A DNA stretch of 8,356 nucleotides from Pseudomonadota bacterium (GCA_023427545.1 JAEZBF010000299.1:1-8356); one strand, 5' to 3'; shown: positions 1 to 6,041, numbered from the stretch's first letter. The notes: generated from the sequence alone by a model not told the origin. Made by a program: numbers and translations.

Positions 1-2605
1 AGTCGGGCCAGGGGTTGGGGCCGAGGGCGCGGGCGGCGGCTTCGGCGAGGGAGAATTTGTTGGCGGCGTCGAGGGTCCCGAGCTCGTCCCAGGTAATCGG
101 GGTGGCCACTGGGGCGCCGTCGCGGGAGCGGGTGGAGTAGGGGCAGATGGCGGTCGAGCCACGCTCGTTGCGCAGGTAGTCGACGAACATGCGGCCCTTG
201 CGCTTGGCCTTGCTCATGTTGGCGAGGAAACGATCGGGCTGGGCGGCGCTGACCATCAGCGCGAAACCGCGGCAGAACGCCTTGACCTCACCCCACTCGA
301 GCCGGCGCTGGATCGGCGCGATGACGTGGATGCCCTTGCCGCCGGTGACCATGGGGTAGGTCTTGAGGCCGAGTTCGCCGAGGAGGTCGCGGAAATCGAA
401 GGCGGCCTGGCGGACGTGGTCGAAGTTCAGCCCCTCGTCGGGGTCGATGTCGAAGATGATGCGCTCGGCCTTCTCCACGTCATCCTTGCGCGACCCCCAG
501 ATGTGCCACTCGAGGGTGTTCATCTGGACGCCGGCGATGAGGCCCTGAACGGTCTCGAGGTAGAGGTAGTCCTGCACCGAGCCATCCTTCTCCTTGATCG
601 GCAGCTGGTGGAAGCCGTCGGGAAAGGTGCCGCTGTCGTGCTTCTGGAAGAAGCAGTACTTGGCACGGCCCTGCGGGCAGCGGACGAGGCTCAGCGGCCG
701 GCCCGCAATGTAGGGCAGCATGGCATCGGCGACGGTCGCGTAGTACGCGACGAGCTCGCCCTTGGTGACGCCCTGATCGGGATAGACGATCCGGTCGGGG
801 CTGGTGAGCTTGACGCCGGCAGCATCGGCGGCGGATATCCCGACCTCCATGCTGAGGTCGATTTCGGGTGTCTTGCCCTTCGCCTTCGGTTTTGCGGCCT
901 TGGGTGAGGCGGGCGCTTTGGGCGCCGACTTGGGTTCAGCCTTGGCCTTGGCGGCACCGCGGCGGGGCTTCGCCTCATTGGGGACGTCGGTGGCGACTTC
1001 GAGGGTCACGGACTTGGCCGGCTTGTCTTCGCGCAGGCCAAGGAAGGACGGATGCCTGAGCACGTTGTCGGCGGTGAACTCGGTATAGGCGATCTCGGCG
1101 ACAAGGTCCGGCTCCACCCATTTCGCCCGCCGCTGGATGTCGCGGGGCACGCTCTCGAAGGGTGAGGTCTTGCGGGCCCGCTTGTCCAGAGCCGCCTGCA
1201 GGTTTGCTGAATCCTTGGCGGTAAAGCCGGTGCCGACGCGGCCGTGATAGACGAGCTTGCCATCCTGCCAGCTGCCGAGCAGCAGGGAAGCGAAGCCCTT
1301 GTGCTTGTCTGACGGGCGCCAGCCGCCGATGACGAATTCCTGCCGGCGCGAGCACTTCACCTTGAGCCAGGATTTCGTGCGCTCGCCGCGGTAGGGGTCG
1401 TTGGCGAGCTTGGCGACGAGCCCCTCATAGCCGCCGCGGCAGATCGCTTCGTAGACCTTGAGGCCGTTCCCCTCGATGTGCTCGGAGAACTGGAGCGGCG
1501 CGCCTTCCTGGTTGGGGCCGAGGAGGTTGCGCAGCCGTTCCTTGCGCTCGTGGAGCGTTAGGCCGGTGAGGTCTTCCCCATCCTGCTCGAGCAAGTCAAA
1601 GGCGAAGTAGGCGAGGGGGCCGCCCTGGGAGAGGGCATCGTGGAGCCTGGAGAAGTCGCTCCGGCCCTCGTCGTTGAAGGCGACGATCTCGCCGTCGATG
1701 AGCGCCGAGCCCTTGGTCAGCTTGCTCAGCGGCTCGACCAGCTTGACGAACTGGGTGGTCCAGTCCTTGCCGGTGCGGGTGTAGATGCGGACCTGATCGC
1801 CGGCGATCGCGGCGAGCGCGCGGTAGCCGTCGTACTTCATCTCGAAGAGCCAGTCGGCGCCTTCGGGCACTTCGTTGACCAGGGTAGCAAGCTGGGGCCG
1901 GCGGAACTCGGGGAGGTTCACGGCACCCTTGCGCGTCCAGACGCTGGCGTCGGGGACGACGCCCTTACCCTTCTTCTTGGACTTCAAGCCCTTGGCGATG
2001 CCCTCGAGGTCGCGTCCCGTCTCGATGCTGGTGGTGTACTTGTCGACGATCGACACATCGTCGCTGGCATGGGCGTCGTTGTGCTTGATCAGCAGCCAGT
2101 TCTCGCGCGGTGCTCCGCCCCGGCGCGGCTGGTCGCGGCCCTTCATGTGCACGAGCACGAAGCTGCCCTTGAGGCGCTCGCCGTGGAGGATGAACTTGAG
2201 GTCGCCCTTCTCGATGCCCTTGTGGGGGTCGCCGACCGGCTCCCAGGTGCCGAAGTCCCAGAGCATGACGGTGCCGCCGCCGTACTCGCCCTTTGGGATG
2301 GTGCCCTCGAAGGCGGCGTAATCGAGCGGGTGGTCCTCGACATGGACGGCGAGGCGCTTGTCCTGCGGGTTCAGCGAGGGGCCCTTGGTGACGGCCCAGC
2401 TCTTGAGGACGCCGTCGAGCTCGAGGCGGAAATCGTAGTGCAGGCGGGTCGCGTCGTGCTTCTGGACGACGAAGATGCCGCGGCCGGAGGCCTTCGCGGC
2501 GGCGCGGATGCGTTCGACGACCGCTTCCTGGCCGGAGGGCTCGCTGGTTTTCTTGAAGTCGCGCTTGGCGCGATATTCCTTGAGGAGGGTATCTGCTTCA
2601 GCCAT
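1..2605 (-). CDS. ligD: ATP-dependent DNA ligase LigD, three-domain (PE-LIG-POL), 3' end beyond the window
   Basis: This is the multifunctional ligase of bacterial non-homologous end joining: it trims and fills broken DNA ends and seals them with ATP, recruited by Ku. 868 codons are visible without a stop. Residues 1-185 are the 3'-phosphoesterase, with QKHDATRLHYDF placing metal and catalytic residues H50, H56, D58 and H92. Residues 225-535 are the ligase, with the adenylated lysine K257 in KYDGYR, FDLL, EGLVAK and SWLKVKC. A Lys/Ala/Pro-rich linker covers about 540-580. The rest is the archaeo-eukaryotic primase-type polymerase, with YCFFQKH, FDIDP (metal ligands D719 and D721) and GGKGIHVIAP. 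The domain order matches Pseudomonas aeruginosa LigD (about 840 residues), so only a short C-terminal end should be missing. The ATG at 2605 has GGAG six bases upstream. It lies downstream of ku on the same strand, probably in one transcript. Confidence 0.96.
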   Translation of the reverse strand, partial: MAEADTLLKEYRAKRDFKKTSEPSGQEAVVERIRAAAKASGRGIFVVQKHDATRLHYDFRLELDGVLKSWAVTKGPSLNPQDKRLAVHVEDHPLDYAAFEGTIPKGEYGGGTVMLWDFGTWEPVGDPHKGIEKGDLKFILHGERLKGSFVLVHMKGRDQPRRGGAPRENWLLIKHNDAHASDDVSIVDKYTTSIETGRDLEGIAKGLKSKKKGKGVVPDASVWTRKGAVNLPEFRRPQLATLVNEVPEGADWLFEMKYDGYRALAAIAGDQVRIYTRTGKDWTTQFVKLVEPLSKLTKGSALIDGEIVAFNDEGRSDFSRLHDALSQGGPLAYFAFDLLEQDGEDLTGLTLHERKERLRNLLGPNQEGAPLQFSEHIEGNGLKVYEAICRGGYEGLVAKLANDPYRGERTKSWLKVKCSRRQEFVIGGWRPSDKHKGFASLLLGSWQDGKLVYHGRVGTGFTAKDSANLQAALDKRARKTSPFESVPRDIQRRAKWVEPDLVAEIAYTEFTADNVLRHPSFLGLREDKPAKSVTLEVATDVPNEAKPRRGAAKAKAEPKSAPKAPASPKAAKPKAKGKTPEIDLSMEVGISAADAAGVKLTSPDRIVYPDQGVTKGELVAYYATVADAMLPYIAGRPLSLVRCPQGRAKYCFFQKHDSGTFPDGFHQLPIKEKDGSVQDYLYLETVQGLIAGVQMNTLEWHIWGSRKDDVEKAERIIFDIDPDEGLNFDHVRQAAFDFRDLLGELGLKTYPMVTGGKGIHVIAPIQRRLEWGEVKAFCRGFALMVSAAQPDRFLANMSKAKRKGRMFVDYLRNERGSTAICPYSTRSRDGAPVATPITWDELGTLDAANKFSLAEAAARALGPNPWPD

Positions 2606-2626
2606 TGGGTACTCCGGAAGGGTAGA

Positions 2627-2674
2627 CCCTCACCCGGTCCTTCGGACCACCCTCTCCCGCAGGCGAGAGAGGGG
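2627..2674. repeat. Dispersed hairpin repeat, copy 1
   Basis: The copy begins CCCTCACCCGG and ends GAGAGAGGGG. It contains a first small hairpin, GGTCC-TTC-GGACC, and a second, CCTCTC...GAGAGG, around a GCAGG loop. The same module recurs about 80 bases downstream in the same orientation. Repeats of the form CCCTCACCC...CCCTCTCCC...GGGAGAGGG are common between genes in alphaproteobacteria and other GC-rich bacteria. Their function is not established; transcript stabilisation or attenuation are possibilities. Confidence 0.75.
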
Positions 2675-2705
2675 AAGATGCTGAGGTTGCGGCGGCGGCG
2701 GTCGG

Positions 2706-2754
2706 CCCCTCACCCGGCGCTGACGCGCCACCCTCTCCCTCAAGGGGAGAGGGG
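2706..2754. repeat. Dispersed hairpin repeat, copy 2
   Basis: This is the second copy of the module, in direct orientation to copy 1. It opens with the same CCCTCACCCGG, has a first hairpin GGCGC-TGAC-GCGCC, then CCACCCTCTCCC. The main hairpin is a perfect 9-bp stem, CCCTCTCCC (2731-2739) with GGGAGAGGG (2745-2753), around a five-base loop. The first-hairpin arms differ between copies but each is self-complementary, which suggests that the structure rather than the sequence is kept. No U-tract follows on either strand, so it is not a standard intrinsic terminator. Confidence 0.75.
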
Positions 2755-2782
2755 AGGCTGGTGGTCGGGGTCACGCTCATGG

Positions 2783-3763
2783 CTAGCTTGCCTTCCGCCG
2801 CGGAGCTGGCTTGGCGGCGGGTTTGGACGCGGCCTTGGTTGCAGATTTTGCTGCGGGTTTGCGGGCCGTAGTGGACTTTGTTGCGGTCTTCGCAGGCGTC
2901 TTAGACTTGTTCGCGGTCGACTTCGATTTGCTTTCGGCCGCGGGCTTCTTGGTAGCGCCGCTGCCTGAGCCGCCCTCGAGGGATTTCTTGAGCGCCGACA
3001 TGAGGTCGATGACGTTGCTGCCGCCCCTGGCCGGTGCGGGCTCGTCGTCTTCGGCGGTGATGCGGCGGCCCTTGGACTTGAGCTTGCGTTCGATCAGCTC
3101 GCGGAGCGCGGCCTGGTAGTGGTTCTTGAAGGCGGAGATGTCGAACTTGCTGCTCTTCTTGTCGATCAGCGCCTGGGCGACGGTGAGCAGGTCGGGGTCG
3201 GCCTTCTCGGAGGGGATGTCGGAGAAAAACGTCGAGCCCTCCTTCATTTCCTCCTCGTAGTGGAGCGTCTCCAGCAGGAGGCCCTTGCCGCACGGCTTGA
3301 CCGCAACGAGGTACTCATTGCCGCGGAGGGCCAGCTGGCCAATGCCGACCTTCTTGCTGGCGCGCAGGGCGTCGCGGATGACGCGGAAGGCGTCTTCGGC
3401 CAGCTCGTCGGCGGGCGCCATGAAGTAGGGCGTGTCGAAGTAGAGCGGGGGGATTTCGCCCTCGTCGACGAACTGGACGAGGTCGAGGGTCTTCCTGGTC
3501 TCGAGCTTGACCGCGTCCAGCTCCTCGTCCTCGAGCAGGACGTATTCGCCCTTTTCGTACTCGTAGCCTTTCTTGATGTCGTCCTTGTCGACCGGACCGA
3601 CGCCCTCGGCGACCTTCTCGTATTGGATGCGCTTGCCGGTCGGGGCGTGGATCTGGTGGAAGGCGGGCTTGGCGCCGCTCTTGGTGGCGGTGAACAGCTC
3701 GACGGCAATCGTGACCAGCGACAGGCGGAGCTGGCCTTTCCAGATCGGGCGGGTTGCGGTCAT
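2783..3763 (-). CDS. ku: Ku, DNA end-binding protein of non-homologous end joining
   Basis: Ku forms a homodimeric ring on double-strand break ends and recruits LigD, encoded next door. The protein has 326 residues. The N-terminus RPIWKGQLRLSLV is the family's usual beginning and fixes the start at 3763; the frame stays open 34 codons further upstream, but nothing there resembles Ku. CCGAGG lies about nine bases before this ATG. Other family features are LYFDTPYFMAP near residue 110, the GIGQLALRGNEYLV strand near 140, and NVIDLMSALKKSL near 250-262, which closes the conserved core. The last 60 or so residues are a basic low-complexity tail rich in Lys, Ala, Ser, Thr and Pro with AAK/KPA units. 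Such tails are known to bind DNA and to influence threading in bacterial Ku. The core is of ordinary length; the tail makes the protein longer than minimal Ku proteins. Confidence 0.97.
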   Translation of the reverse strand: MTATRPIWKGQLRLSLVTIAVELFTATKSGAKPAFHQIHAPTGKRIQYEKVAEGVGPVDKDDIKKGYEYEKGEYVLLEDEELDAVKLETRKTLDLVQFVDEGEIPPLYFDTPYFMAPADELAEDAFRVIRDALRASKKVGIGQLALRGNEYLVAVKPCGKGLLLETLHYEEEMKEGSTFFSDIPSEKADPDLLTVAQALIDKKSSKFDISAFKNHYQAALRELIERKLKSKGRRITAEDDEPAPARGGSNVIDLMSALKKSLEGGSGSGATKKPAAESKSKSTANKSKTPAKTATKSTTARKPAAKSATKAASKPAAKPAPRRKAS

Positions 3764-3922
3764 GGGAACAAGCCTCGGTGACGCTGATGACGGGCTGTCC
3801 GGACAACGGACGGCAGCTCCCGATTGTTCCCGGCCGAGGCGTTGCGGTGCGCCCGATCGCCGCATACATCTTCAGTCGAGGCCGCCAGCGATTTCCGCGG
3901 CGACCGGGGAGATCAAGGGGCA
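3764..3922. promoter_or_regulatory. Divergent ku / SPFH-protein intergenic region
   Basis: This 159-base spacer should carry the promoters of the ku-ligD pair (leftward) and the SPFH-nfeD pair (rightward). Visible elements are a perfect 10-bp palindrome TGTCCGGACA at 3796-3805 and a weak rightward promoter candidate, TTGCGG (3842-3847), 17 bases, TACATC (3865-3870). Neither has independent support, and I found no convincing leftward promoter. Just before the SPFH start lie GGGGAG and AAGGGG, either of which could serve as ribosome binding site. Confidence 0.4.
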
Positions 3923-4897
3923 ATGGACGTGTTCGGCTTGGACGGGATGAGCATCACGCTCATCGCCATCGGTATTCTGGCGATCCTGGTGCTGTTTGCG
4001 GGCGCCAAGACTGTGCCGCAGGGCTACAACTACACGATCGAGCGGTTCGGCAGGTACACACGGACCCTCAAGCCCGGGCTCAACCTGATCGTGCCGTTCG
4101 TCGATGGCATCGGCAAGCGCATGAACATGATGGAGCAGGTGCTCGACGTGCCGCACCAGGAGGTGATCACGCGCGACAACGCGACGGTCACGGTGAACGG
4201 CGTTGCGTTCTACCAGATCCTCGATGCGGCCGCTGCGGCCTATGAGGTCGCCCAGCTCGAGGTTGCTATACTCAACCTGACGATGACCAACATCCGCACG
4301 GTGATGGGCTCGATGGACCTCGACGAGCTGCTCAGCCATCGCGACGAGATCAACGAGCGGCTGCTGCGGGTGGTCGATGCGGCGGTTTCGCCGTGGGGGC
4401 TCAAGATAACGCGCGTCGAGATCAAGGACATCGATCCGCCCAAGGACCTCGTCGAGTCCATGGGGCGGCAGATGAAGGCCGAGCGCGAGAAGCGCGCCAC
4501 CATCCTCGAAGCCGAGGGCCGGCGGCAGAGCGCGATCCTGCAGGCCGAGGGGCAGAAGCAGGCCCAGGTGCTGGAAGCCGAGGGCCGGCGCGAGGCGGCG
4601 TTCCGCGATGCCGAGGCGCGCGAGCGTTCGGCGGAGGCGGAAGCCAAGGCGACGCAGATGGTGTCCGAGGCAATTGCCGCCGGCAACGTGCAGGCGATCA
4701 ACTACTTCGTCGCCAACAATTACATCCGGGCGCTCGAGGCGCTGGCGAAGTCGCCGAACCAGAAGGTGCTGATGCTGCCGGTCGAGGCGAGCAGCGTGAT
4801 CGGGGCGATCGGGGGTATCGCCGAGATCGCGCGCGAGACCTTCGGCGACAGCGCGCAGCGGACCGCCAGCCGGCCGCCGAGCACGCGGCAGAGTTAG
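3923..4897 (+). CDS. SPFH/Band 7 (stomatin/prohibitin-like) membrane protein, QmcA type
   Basis: This is a membrane-anchored scaffold protein of 324 residues, expected to oligomerise in the inner membrane and to affect membrane domains or protein quality control. Residues 9-27 are a hydrophobic N-terminal anchor. The Band 7 domain follows, with [15 protein letters not shown] (31-45), [12 protein letters not shown] (48-59) and [13 protein letters not shown] (82-94). [13 protein letters not shown] and the [16 protein letters not shown] segment (158-173) are strongly conserved in stomatin-like and QmcA proteins. Residues 180-250 form a charged coiled coil with four 11-residue repeats, then a short C-terminal domain. 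The start at 3923 has AAGGGG directly before it and GGAG eleven bases upstream; an ATG at 3947 is a possible alternative that would trim eight residues. nfeD follows 11 bases later, the pairing seen for E. coli qmcA-ybbJ. The gene symbol is left open because several paralogous SPFH families share this layout. Confidence 0.93.
   Translation: MDVFGLDGMSITLIAIGILAILVLFAGAKTVPQGYNYTIERFGRYTRTLKPGLNLIVPFVDGIGKRMNMMEQVLDVPHQEVITRDNATVTVNGVAFYQILDAAAAAYEVAQLEVAILNLTMTNIRTVMGSMDLDELLSHRDEINERLLRVVDAAVSPWGLKITRVEIKDIDPPKDLVESMGRQMKAEREKRATILEAEGRRQSAILQAEGQKQAQVLEAEGRREAAFRDAEARERSAEAEAKATQMVSEAIAAGNVQAINYFVANNYIRALEALAKSPNQKVLMLPVEASSVIGAIGGIAEIARETFGDSAQRTASRPPSTRQS
4502..4633 (+). repeat. Four tandem 33-base (11-residue) coding repeats in the SPFH protein
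   Basis: Residues 194-237 of the SPFH protein read as four 11-residue units: [33 protein letters not shown] and [11 protein letters not shown]. The first and third units share an identical 17-base stretch, GAAGCCGAGGGCCGGCG, at 4508-4524 and 4574-4590, 66 bases apart. The 11-residue period fits a hendecad coiled coil, as expected for the helical region after a Band 7 domain. Confidence 0.8.
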
Positions 4898-4908
4898 AGG
4901 AGGGGAGG

Positions 4909-5358
4909 ATGAACCTGATCGAGTGGGCCGCGAGCTACGGACCCTGGTCGTGGATTGTCGCGGGCGTGGTGCTGCTCGCGCTCGAACTGGTGCTGCCGGG
5001 CGGCATCCTGCTGTGGCTGGGCATCTCGGGGATCATCACCGGACTTGCCGCGATGTTCCAGCCGATCGCCTGGCCATGGCAGTTCCTGCTGTTCGGCGGG
5101 CTGTCGCTGATCACGATCTTTGCCTGGCTGCGCTACTCGCGGGGACGGGTCGACACCAGCGACCGCCCGCTGCTCAACCAGCGCGCCGCCCGCTTCATCG
5201 GCCAGGAAACGCTGCTCGCCGAGCCGATCCGCGGCGGCTTTGGCCGCGTGGCGCTCGGGGATACGACGTGGCGGGTCGCCGGCCCGGACCTTGCGGCTGG
5301 ATCGCGGGTGCGGATCGTCGGGCACGACGGCGCATTGCTGAAGGTGGAAGCGGCGTAG
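4909..5358 (+). CDS. NfeD family membrane protein, short (YbbJ-like) form
   Basis: This 149-residue inner-membrane protein is the usual partner of SPFH/stomatin proteins. Residues 15-50 hold two hydrophobic segments with ELVLPGGILLWLGISG, a conserved turn of the NfeD family. A third membrane segment spans about 57-74. Residues 95-149 form the small soluble beta-barrel (OB-like) domain, with GQETLLAEPIRGGFGRV and the conserved tryptophan W121 in TWRV. It is the short form, lacking the N-terminal ClpP-like serine protease of long NfeD proteins. An AGGAGG five bases before the ATG is a strong ribosome binding site, and the gene begins 11 bases after the SPFH stop, so the two are almost certainly cotranscribed. 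The precise biochemical role of such proteins is not settled; the C-terminal domain is thought to bind the SPFH partner. Confidence 0.92.
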   Translation: MNLIEWAASYGPWSWIVAGVVLLALELVLPGGILLWLGISGIITGLAAMFQPIAWPWQFLLFGGLSLITIFAWLRYSRGRVDTSDRPLLNQRAARFIGQETLLAEPIRGGFGRVALGDTTWRVAGPDLAAGSRVRIVGHDGALLKVEAA

Positions 5359-5393
5359 TGTTGGAGCGGTTGACAACACAGTGGTGTTGGAGC
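5358..5393 (+). repeat. Direct repeat GTGTTGGAGC, two copies
   Basis: Identical 10-base copies lie at 5358-5367 and 5384-5393, 26 bases apart start to start. The first overlaps the last base of the nfeD stop codon; the second is the left arm of the inverted repeat at 5386-5403. Together with the right arm this gives three copies of the GTTGGAG half-site around the -35 and -10 elements, an arrangement typical of an autoregulatory operator. Confidence 0.6.
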
Positions 5394-5398
5394 TATCT
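5370..5398 (+). promoter_or_regulatory. Probable promoter of the toxin-antitoxin cassette
   Basis: TTGACA (5370-5375), a 17-base spacer and CTATCT (5393-5398) match the alphaproteobacterial housekeeping promoter form (TTGAC-N17-CTATAT) well. Transcription should begin six to nine bases after the -10, at about 5404-5407. That is at the GTG start of the toxin frame, so the mRNA would be nearly or fully leaderless. This is read from sequence only. Confidence 0.6.
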
Positions 5399-5403
5399 CC
5401 AAC
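5386..5403. promoter_or_regulatory. Perfect inverted repeat over the -10 element, probable operator
   Basis: GTTGGAG-CTAT-CTCCAAC has perfect 7-bp arms and its four-base centre lies inside the predicted -10 hexamer. A protein bound here would block RNA polymerase. The encoded winged-helix protein of the same cassette is the obvious candidate binder, since antitoxins commonly repress their own operon. The repeat could also form a weak RNA hairpin if transcribed from nfeD, but no T-run follows, so a terminator is unlikely. Confidence 0.6.
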
Positions 5404-5697
5404 GTGAGAGCTGAGAAACACTTTGAGCTGGAGATCGATCTAGACGATCAGTCAGTGGTTGAGATCGTCATTTGGAGGGTGCCGGAGCCTGTTCGAGGAA
5501 GCCGTCACAGCTTCAAGTAGCGCGCCGCACTCATCTTCGCTGACCAGTGCGTGCTGCGCTTCGATAACGAGGCCGGCAAGGGCGATCACTTCCACGTCGG
5601 AGAGCGCGAGTACCCTTATCAATACGAGGATGCAGACCAGCTCATGGTCGATTTCTGGGCGGAGGTAAGCAAGTGGCAGATTCGAAACGGACGCTGA
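5404..5697 (+). pseudogene. TumE/DUF6516-like toxin gene interrupted by an in-frame TAG
   Basis: The frame starts at GTG 5404 (a TGA lies upstream at 5371-5373 with no other start between) and gives VEIVIWRVPEPVRGSRHSFK. It then meets TAG at 5518-5520 (codon 39) and continues in the same frame for 58 more codons to TGA 5695-5697. The second part reads VLRFDNEAGKGDHFHVG...EYPYQYEDADQLMVDFWAEV. Both halves match my recollection of small toxins of the TumE/DUF6516 family (about 100 residues), where a tyrosine normally follows HxxK, so TAG probably replaces TAC or TAT. No convincing restart with a ribosome binding site follows the stop. The winged-helix partner gene overlaps the last 25 bases. 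The family identity is from memory of motifs; the broken frame is directly visible. A sequencing error or amber suppression would be the alternatives to true gene loss. Confidence 0.8.
5661..5665 (+). promoter_or_regulatory. Ribosome binding site that fixes the GTG start of the antitoxin
   Basis: GGAGG lies seven bases before GTG 5673, inside the 3' end of the toxin frame. This supports the GTG start and lets the antitoxin be translated independently of the interrupted toxin. Confidence 0.8.
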
Positions 5698-6041
5698 CGA
5701 TCGGCCTCGCAACACGAGATGACGTGAGCAACCTGGTGCGTCGTGCATTCGCCGGAGAAGAGCTCGGCAGCTTTCGCCACTTCGAGACACCCGAACTAAT
5801 GTGGCGTGTCATCACTACGAAGCGCGAAGAAATCATGCAGTGCATGATGGGGCAGGATTCGATGTCCATCCGCGAGGTCGCGCGGCGGGTTGGGCGTGAC
5901 ATTAAGGCTGTTCACGGCGACGTAAAGGCGCTTATTGCCGGGCGCCTTGTCGAGGAAACCGAGGATGGTCGCGTCGTGTTCCCCTATGACGAAGTCCGGG
6001 TCAACTACGTGCTTGGGCCCCGAAAAGCTGTTGCGGCCTAG
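5673..6041 (+). CDS. Winged-helix DNA-binding protein, HVO_A0114-like, antitoxin partner of the TumE-like gene
   Basis: The protein has 122 residues. Residues 6-12 (RTLTIGL) form the short N-terminal strand typical of these regulators. Residues 38-58 (ETPELMWRVITTKREEIMQ) lead into the first helix. The helix-turn-helix is MSIREVARRVGRDIKAVHGDVKAL, with a recognition helix at about 76-88. The wing is RLVEETEDGRVVFPYDEVRV (91-110). Small proteins of this layout are commonly encoded directly after TumE/DUF6516 toxins and are proposed as antitoxins and operon repressors. The GTG start has GGAGG seven bases upstream and overlaps the toxin frame by 25 bases, typical of translational coupling. The frame is intact although the toxin is interrupted. 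Its stop shares the tetranucleotide CTAG with the stop of motB on the other strand. Base composition is visibly lower in GC than the flanks, suggesting acquisition with the toxin. Confidence 0.85.
   Translation: MADSKRTLTIGLATRDDVSNLVRRAFAGEELGSFRHFETPELMWRVITTKREEIMQCMMGQDSMSIREVARRVGRDIKAVHGDVKALIAGRLVEETEDGRVVFPYDEVRVNYVLGPRKAVAA

Larger units (their letters stand above)
2606..2782. other. ku-ligD intergenic region, filled by two hairpin repeats
   Basis: This 177-base gap between the ku stop and the ligD start is longer than usual for a tight operon and consists largely of two related repeat copies (listed separately). I see no convincing promoter for ligD here. A 60-codon open frame runs across it on the minus strand, starting two bases after the ku stop and ending inside the ligD start. 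Its sequence is what these repeats give when translated (SPLEGEGG, SPLSPAGEGG), so I do not call it a gene. Confidence 0.6.

Noticed and set aside
2731..2754. Intrinsic terminator after ku
   Set aside because: The stem is strong, but no U-tract follows on the minus strand, and the same module is repeated as a dispersed element.
2598..2780. A separate small protein gene between ku and ligD
   Set aside because: The predicted peptide is the translation of two dispersed hairpin repeats (EGEGG, PAGEGG), has no ribosome binding site of note, and overlaps the ligD start; kept only as a possible coupling frame.
1640..2968. A 442-codon open frame on the plus strand antisense to ligD and reaching into the ku 3' end
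   Set aside because: The opposite strand encodes LigD and Ku with all catalytic motifs. The antisense frame is low-complexity, runs across two genes and the repeats, and has no recognisable domain; it is a by-product of GC-rich codon use.
3119..3781. A 220-codon plus-strand frame antisense to ku
   Set aside because: It is the complement of conserved Ku codons, rich in Leu/Val/Asp/Glu as expected for antisense of GC-rich genes, and has no motif of its own.
3764..3865. N-terminal extension of Ku by 34 residues from an ATG at 3865
   Set aside because: The extension has no Ku similarity, would cover most of the divergent promoter region, and the start at 3763 begins with the family's usual RPIWKG and has a ribosome binding site.
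5459..5902. Small open frames on both strands over the toxin remnant (5459-5668 plus; 5452-5790 and 5642-5902 minus)
   Set aside because: They lie out of frame with, or antisense to, the TumE-like and winged-helix sequences, which explain the conserved motifs better; no ribosome binding sites or domains were seen.
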